From the NCBI GenBank assembly GCA_028023455.1, contig JAQFVV010012418.1, positions 10,650,563 to 10,714,562 on the forward strand: 64,000 nt of DNA, read 5' to 3'. Under the pieces are notes generated by a model. That model was not told the origin of the DNA and searched no databases. It saw only the letters and a list, made by a program, of their open reading frames with translations. Position numbers and translations under genes: made by a program. The stretch is from Epiperipatus broadwayi. Its lineage: Eukaryota > Onychophora > Udeonychophora > Euonychophora > Peripatidae. This document shows positions 58,271 to 64,000 of the stretch, one piece after another (position 1 is the first letter of the stretch; every line of letters begins with the position of its first letter).

Positions 58271-58340
58271 TTTATAATAAGAGATATAGATGCAATAAAC
58301 AGAAAAGATACATGCTTTTCTATTTCAAAAAGATGGACTA

Positions 58341-59640
58341 TATGAATGATCTTACATAGATTTGCATAAATTATTATAGTTGAAGGCTATGAATATGGAG
58401 AAGGAATCTCTGAAAGCACTTAGCCATGAGGAATAATTATTTTAACTAAAGAATTTTAATTTCACTATATGTGTCAAGCGTATTAACTCTTATATATTTA
58501 TTAATGGTGAAATAAATTTGAAATTATTATTAATAATATTTTTTATATGTAATATTTTTATAAAAATGTTTTTACCCCCCCCCCATCTGTATTTAGATTT
58601 GGTTTTATCTTTTCAATTAATAAGATATTTATTTTATATAGCACCATGTTTTAAACTGTAATAATAATCAGCATTATTGTTAAAAATCCACAAAGCACAT
58701 GTGCATTAGCTTAATGCTGATTATTATTACTTTTTAATTAATATAATTTCCTTTAATTTTCTATCTCTTCTTTTATTAATATAATATCCTGTTTCTATAG
58801 AATGCATATAAAATGGTGATGTCTTATCATACCTATTCTGCATTAATCTTGTATATATTGAATTTGTGTTCTTATTATTCTTACATGATTTGCATTCTAT
58901 CATGTATACTTATTATCTAACATATCTATTATATTCCTTTTTTTATTTACTTTGATATATAATTAATTTTCACAACATATTTTTTCCAATTTTTAAAATT
59001 TATAATGAATCCTATTTTGCTTGTACTTTCAATATTTGTGCCTTACTAGAAATGTAGAAGATCATTTTCAAATCAATTGTCCCCTTAATTTTTTTTAAAT
59101 TAATGTAGTATGTCAATATATTATATAATATTAAAAATTTTCCAATTCATGCATTCTCCTTCAATTGAATGTGATCTGTAATTGCAAGTAGACAAACAAA
59201 GGATGATTATTATTAATGGACATCTGGTTCCACAATTAGGAGTTTCTTAGCATCTTCTGCCTTTGATCATCAATCACTTTTGTAACTGATGACTTCATAG
59301 CTTTCCTTGAATAAGAACTACAATTTAACACTATCTATCATTAATGTAAAAAAGTTATTTATAAATATACTCCTTATGCTTTTAAAAAAAAATCAATTTA
59401 CATTTCAATTAAGAACTATTAGATTACTGAAAAAACACAATGTTCTTTTTGTCTTAAATTCATAAGTAAAGACCAGTAAAGTGATCACACTGGTTGATGA
59501 ATCTTGGAAAGCAACCCATTCATGTTTATTTAGCAAATAAATAATCACTAATCACAACAATAAAACATATGGAGTTAATAATAGAAATTTTCTTGCTTGG
59601 ATTCTTAAAGGCCTTCAAGAGAAATCAAATGAACATCTTT
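58341..59640. other. A+T-rich DNA with one short perfect hairpin
   Basis: No gene recognised. A C10 homopolymer is at 58575-58584. The hairpin at 58658-58730 is listed separately. Confidence 0.5.
58658..58730. repeat. Perfect 19-bp inverted repeat (stem-loop)
   Basis: GTAATAATAATCAGCATTA (58658-58676) and its exact reverse complement (58712-58730) surround a 35-nt loop containing ACAAAGCACATGTGCATTAG. It could be a tiny MITE or a chance foldback of AAT-type sequence; the GCATTA/TAATGC parts argue against chance. Confidence 0.85.
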
Positions 59641-59875
59641 GATTTAATTGTTACATTTCTATTTATCATTGTCAAACTCACTCCACTCACAACTTTGACA
59701 TCATCCACATCAGATAAATACAATAATGATTATTACTAATCATTTTCTAAATTTAGAGATTATCTCTAGCACAGACATAAACTTTAACCTCAGTTAAAGA
59801 TTAATATATCTGATTTTTTTAATTTTAAACACACACACATGGAGTTATTCACCTTTCTTTTTCCCATGTGTAATA
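59641..59875 (+). repeat. Direct duplication, copy 1 (about 235 bp)
   Basis: Starts GATTTAATTGTTACATTTCT, contains CTCCACTCACAACTTTGACA, GAGATTATCTCTAGCACAGA and GTTAAAGATTAATATATCTG, and ends CATGGAGTTATTCACC followed by TTTCTTTTTCCCATGTGTAA. Copy 2 is at 60057-60292 with only scattered differences. Confidence 0.9.
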
Positions 59876-60056
59876 TCTTTATAAATATATTAAACAATCT
59901 CCATACTTCCTTATTTTTTTTAAATTCATATAAATAAAGATAAAATAAATGACAAATGACCCCCAAGATGCATTTTGTGCTGAACCAGCACTCATCTGTT
60001 GGCCTGGTCACTATCTCCCATATATATCTTTTATATGAAGAGTATTTATCTAGAGT
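59876..60056 (+). repeat. Spacer holding a diverged piece of the 54-kb repeat family
   Basis: Positions about 59965-60050 read GTGCTGAACCAGCACTCATC, TGTTGGCCTGGTCACTATCT, CCCATATATATC. This parallels the 54-kb unit's CATGCTAAACCAGCAATCAT, CAGTTGGTCCAGATTACCAT, CTCTACACATATATG in the same orientation. Confidence 0.6.
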
Positions 60057-60292
60057 AAATTGTTACATTTCTATTTACCATTGTCAAATTTACTCCACTC
60101 ACAACTTTGATACCGTCCACCTCAGATAAATATAATAATGATTATTACTAATCATTTTCTAGATTTAGAGATTATCTCTAGCACAGATATAAACTTTAAA
60201 CCTCAGTTAAAGATTAATATATCTGATTTTTTTAATTTAAACATACTCACACATGGAGTTATTCACCTTACTTTTTCCCTTGTGTAACTGCA
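60057..60292 (+). repeat. Direct duplication, copy 2 (about 235 bp)
   Basis: Matches 59641-59875 throughout. Copy starts are 416 bp apart, so the event was either a 416-bp tandem duplication whose second spacer was lost, or two insertions of the same element. Confidence 0.9.
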
Positions 60293-61858
60293 AAATTCTT
60301 TTTGGAAATTAAATAATTATATGTTTTGATTGTTTGTCATGTAGTTGACTCTAAGTTGAAATCAGATCATTCATAAAGCTAATGAAGCATATAAATAAGT
60401 TAGTAAAAAAATCCTTAACAATATTGGCAATGAGATGATGGATTAAATGGATGAGTATCTTGCAACAAAGAGAGAGGCTTAATTATGTAAATTAATACAA
60501 TCAAGTAAATATTTACTTAAATAGTGTAAATATAGACATAGTACATAATCTATTTTTAATTAACAAATAAAATAAATACTTCATGAAGATATAACCTTTT
60601 TATCAAAGAATAAATGATTGATGTTATATGAGCGTCTGTGAGCACATGCAATCACAGATCAATATAAAATTATTATTGTTAAATAACAAATAATTAAAAT
60701 ATAATATATTAAGTAATAATTTACTAAGGCTGTAACCTTAGAAAGAAGCGTCTGAAAAATACGAAGGTAGTGACCTCTATATGTCTTAAAACACAAGCTT
60801 ATATTTTCTTTAAAGTGCAAATTGTACTATTTAATATAATAAAACTAAATTTGATATGAAAAATAATGTTAAAAAAAATTGAATATTCAAGATGAAAATA
60901 TTTATTTTGTAATTTATCAAATTTTTATCATTATTATAAGGTTATATTTTAAAATAGAATATTTATATTAGCCAAACATATTATTTCAAAATTAGAATTC
61001 CAGAAAAAATTAAAATAAACTAATGGATACTCTATTGGAAAAAAAAATGTATATAAATATGGACTTATTTTAACATAAATTTATATAGAAATATTGTTTT
61101 GAATATCTCAAGCCATGTTATAATTTATTCTGAGATGATAGTCTCATTTTGTTTTCGCATGTAATTTTGTCTGCTTTATAATGCCACTCTCCAAATTTTA
61201 AATAAATGTATTTGAAAATATCTATGTTTTAAATTATAAACATTATTATCATTTTGCATAAAAAAAGATCAACAGAAATATATTTATTTAATACCATACA
61301 AGAGAAATTTCAGTGAAATATATAAAAAAATGCCATAAGATAAACGTTTTATTTTTGGCCTATGCTTACTATTATTCTAAAGAAATACTTTTTGGAAAAA
61401 ATATTTTTCCTATGCTTTTTTGTGCTATAATGATAAGATTACAAGCAAACATATAACACTATGTAAATAGTTTCATTCATATAAAACATAACCAACAGTT
61501 TAAATATTTTAAATTTTTATTTTAATTTATATTTTTACTTACATGCATTATTGGCACTAGTCATGAAGAGATGTCAACATTTTGCATTCATTGGTAGAAG
61601 TAAAATATATATATAATTTTTATAAAAGGCACAACTCAAATCAATAAAAAATTTTAAAGATACAAAGTAGAAATTTATTACTATCAAAAAATTATAAAGA
61701 AACAATATTCCATTTTAAATTGATATATGATTAACTCTTTAAAAATAATTTAAAGAATATGTTATTGTCTGGAATTGTACATTTAATATATTTTATAATG
61801 GAATAAAATGGGAACCAAAAAGAGAGATACTTTATTTTACATACCCTTGCTCTGGATG
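60293..61858. other. A+T-rich intergenic DNA
   Basis: No gene recognised. 61508-61575 resembles the 52.7-53.1 kb repeat units. Confidence 0.45.
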
Positions 61859-62290
61859 CCAAAATCTATAATGATATAAAAGGGACAAATGAAGAGGTTT
61901 ACTCTTATATATTGTATGAATTGGGTAAAGCTAAAATCTGTAACAATGTAAAATATATAACACCAAATCTGTAATAATATAAATGGGCTAGCTGGAAGTA
62001 ATAGAGTTACACAAATTGAGCAAACCAAATGTGTGACAATATAAATTTAAGCAATAATTTTATTCAAGCTCTACTAATAAAATAAGCTAAAATCTATATT
62101 GGATAAACTGTATTAATAACATTTATATATTAGATATCTGATAATCTGATTGGATATCAAAATTGTAATACACAATTTAAAATAATTTATTTGAAAATTT
62201 ATAGTGAATATATTAATTAATAGTTTATATTGGGTTTCAATCATAAAAAAACCTTTTTATTATTAAGTGCTAAAATTTACAACAGTGTTG
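61859..62290. repeat. Degenerate short tandem-like repeat
   Basis: A phrase close to GCTAAAATCTGTAACAATRTAAAA recurs at 61859, 61930, 61962, 62023, 62086 and 62269 with variations, at irregular spacing. It directly precedes the LTR-like start at 62336. Confidence 0.45.
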
Positions 62291-62326
62291 AAGGATGAAT
62301 AAAATAATTTAAGCTTGATGGGATTA

Positions 62327-62364
62327 TATATATATTGTAACGATATATAAATATGTCGTTACAT
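62327..62364 (+). repeat. Palindromic TGTAACG... motif shared with 11517-11555
   Basis: TGTAACGATATATAAATATG followed by TCGTTACAT at 62336-62364. It is identical in reverse complement to 11517-11545, and flanking TA bases also match. It may mark the 5' end of an LTR or other element extending to the right. Confidence 0.6.
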
Positions 62365-64000
62365 TAATTTAAAATAAAAACTTAAAAGTTCGCAAATAAA
62401 AGTAAAAAACTAAATGCTAAAATTAAAAGGTTTGTTAAACGTATATACATTCGCACAGATGCCAAACTTTAAAAATATTTTTAAAAAAAAAAAAAACAAA
62501 TAAATAAGTATTTGAACTACTTTTTTTATAAAAAAAAAAGTATAAGATTTAAAAATAAAAACAGGTATTAATTAATTCTTGTAATCTGTAAATGGAAATG
62601 ATTGTTTATAAATTGTTTGAAAAGCAAGCTAGCCGTGGGCTCTTGTATAATTAAAATGATCTGATGAAAGATAGATAAGAAAAACAAAGAGAAATTAGCT
62701 TGACCAATGGAAGCACTAAGCCTTGGCTCGGACCCTAACGAAAGTGATGGATTAGTGATGTTTTGTTGATTGAATCTGTGTGATTAATATAAAAAGGGAA
62801 ATACAGTTTTTTCGGGCAGTTTCCAGCATTGTGTGTTTGAGAGGTGGTAGGACGCACATACCACACTCTCTATTTAAAAAGGAAAAATGAAAAGACTGTG
62901 ATACCTTGAACCAGCTATTGCCATCTCCAGAACATTATCTTCCAATGGAGGCATTGTGGGAATTAAAAGCAGAAACCTGGACTCTTCTACCGTGAGCTAT
63001 GAACTTTACAAATTAACAACAACCAAAAAAAAAGTAATTAAGAACTTTCGTCATTGATTTTTTTTTAAAGATTCAGCTAATTTAAATTTTAAAATGAACT
63101 TTTATTTGATTTTCAAATTAATAATTGATTGTTTAAATTTATATAGTTAAGTTTTGCTAAAATCATTTCCATTTTATTATTTTTATTTGTAGTAATATTT
63201 ATTGTAGAAATTATTAAATGCATTACATTTAAGTTGGGTATAGACATTGCATAGATTCATTAGCGGTTGATTATGTTGTGGTTTTCACAGTCGATTGGAA
63301 TATATAGGTCAACGATGTTAATGCGGGCATCTTACGATCAATGCCATGGGGCCTTGTGTATTCCCTGTTGCAATTGATGTTATCGATTGACTTTGGATTT
63401 TGATCGGTTATGTTTAATTTGGAATGTTTTGACTGTGGAATCAGTTCAGCTGATCTATACCCAACATTTTTAAACAAATCTGTGCAAACGTATTTAAATG
63501 TTAAATTTAAGTCGGGCGTGAATGGCTATATAGTTTTGTAAAGTTATATTAAGGGAGGGTAATCTTAGGTTATTCATTTCGTAGTTGAATTGGCTCAATG
63601 GATTGGATATATTTGTGTAATTAGTAGATGTAGTATGAGATCCGCTTCGGGCAGGATTGCATATATACGCCACACACCTTCTGTTTGCCTATGGATGGGT
63701 TTGTAAGTCGGCAGAAGACCGCAGTCCATTCCTATGGAGTTTTTGTTTATTGTTCTACTCGCCAACAGATGTCACATTCCTGTTGGTGGAGAGACCATGT
63801 CTTCTCTAATCTACTTACTGATCAGATGTACTTTCCTGACAGTATAGTATTTTGTGTTGTCGTATCATGCTACATTGAATACATGAATGTATCAGATGGA
63901 TTGGCGCCAGTTTGGTTGCAAAATTTGTTGCCTAAGGTTAAATCAGGGAAGAATATTTTCTTTTCAAATGCAGATCTATGTAGTCTATTCATACTTGACT
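62365..64000 (+). other. Less A+T-rich region, possible LTR/promoter and leader of an element or gene running off the window
   Basis: From about 62620 composition is markedly less A+T-rich, peaking at 62690-62990 and 63240-64000. ATATAAAAAGGG at about 62788-62799 is a good TATA-box candidate, followed about 30 bp later by CGGGCAGTTTCCAGCATTGT, a possible initiation region. No long open frame occurs to the end of the window. Options are the 5' LTR and leader of a retrotransposon whose coding part lies beyond 64000, or the first exon of a host gene. No target sequence, primer-binding site or splice donor can be fixed by eye. Confidence 0.35.

Larger units (their letters stand above)
56376..58340 (+). 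mobile_element. Penelope-like element relic of a distinct family (PLE-3)
   Basis: Broken plus-strand frames show, in order: QMHKQGTPLRLMLDLGGVHY near 56980-57040 (the LPKIHK..PLRPI block); FEFVDLIKD then VAMDISELYGSI near 57175-57215 (RT motif A, DxS.L). NNGWPMGLLISGIAFGIVIS at 57354-57413 is motif B. After a low-complexity insertion come YIPSVTRELIKKLHGEF near 57890 and a GIY-YIG start, VVYRMTCPQENCGAVYYVET near 58027-58086. Compared with PLE-1, the Cys pair spacing and block sequences differ, so this is another lineage. The RYxDD box expected after motif B is missing. The T-rich part at 56400-56890 is unassigned. Confidence 0.72.

Overview
The window is eukaryotic, almost certainly from an invertebrate animal. 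It is extremely A+T-rich by eye. It has long (TA)n, (AAT)n and (AAC)n microsatellites, no dense operon-like ORFs, and several animal-type retroelements: an RTE-clade LINE, a second LINE with APE and RT parts, at least four Penelope-like elements (PLEs), tRNA-derived retroposons and hairpin MITE-like elements. It also carries a broken copy of an uncharacterised protein family that I recall from many invertebrate genomes. I cannot name the phylum; cephalopod mollusc, cnidarian and arachnid are all possible. I see no convincing intact host gene, and most short ORFs are chance readings of A+T-rich DNA.

Layout. 0.5-1.3 kb: minus-strand pseudogene of the uncharacterised family. 2.8-3.3 kb: degenerate tandem repeat. 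3.5-6.2 kb: decayed minus-strand RTE LINE. 6.9-7.7 kb: first of three copies of an unrecognised dispersed repeat (others near 31.1 and 43.9 kb). 9.95-10.3 kb: a tRNA-like retroposon with a perfect 18-bp target-site duplication, then a tRNA-Gly(UCC)-like sequence. 13.9-15.6 kb: less A+T-rich non-coding island between (TA)n tracts. 18.9-19.7 kb: three copies of a foldback repeat. 22.8-24.6 kb: PLE relic. 25.2-31.0 kb: a nested block in which a LINE relic is apparently interrupted by a ~600-bp palindrome and a fairly well preserved PLE. 31.9-32.4 kb: minus-strand PLE endonuclease relic. 34.2 kb: MITE-like hairpin. 35.8-40.4 kb: tandem repeats and microsatellites. 42.5-43.6 kb: degenerate tandem array. 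45-46.5 kb: possible gag-like relic. 49.4-52.7 kb: near-complete RTE LINE. 53.9-54.75 kb: repeat cluster. 56.3-58.3 kb: third plus-strand PLE. 59.6-60.3 kb: direct duplication. 62.3-64.0 kb: LTR-like or promoter-like less A+T-rich region.

The most interesting material is in the PLEs. The best copy (27.7-30.6 kb) has terminal repeats at both ends plus an inverted extra copy at its left end, RT motifs and a GIY-YIG endonuclease split by three frame breaks. Its terminal repeats contain a sequence that folds like a minimal hammerhead ribozyme, with a one-base core variant shared by all three repeat copies. A second PLE, from a clearly different family, has an older hammerhead-like remnant in inverted orientation 5' of its coding relic. 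The RTE element at 49.8 kb is open for 844 codons, then has one in-frame stop and 98 more codons in the same frame. Its endonuclease has Lys where a catalytic Glu is expected.
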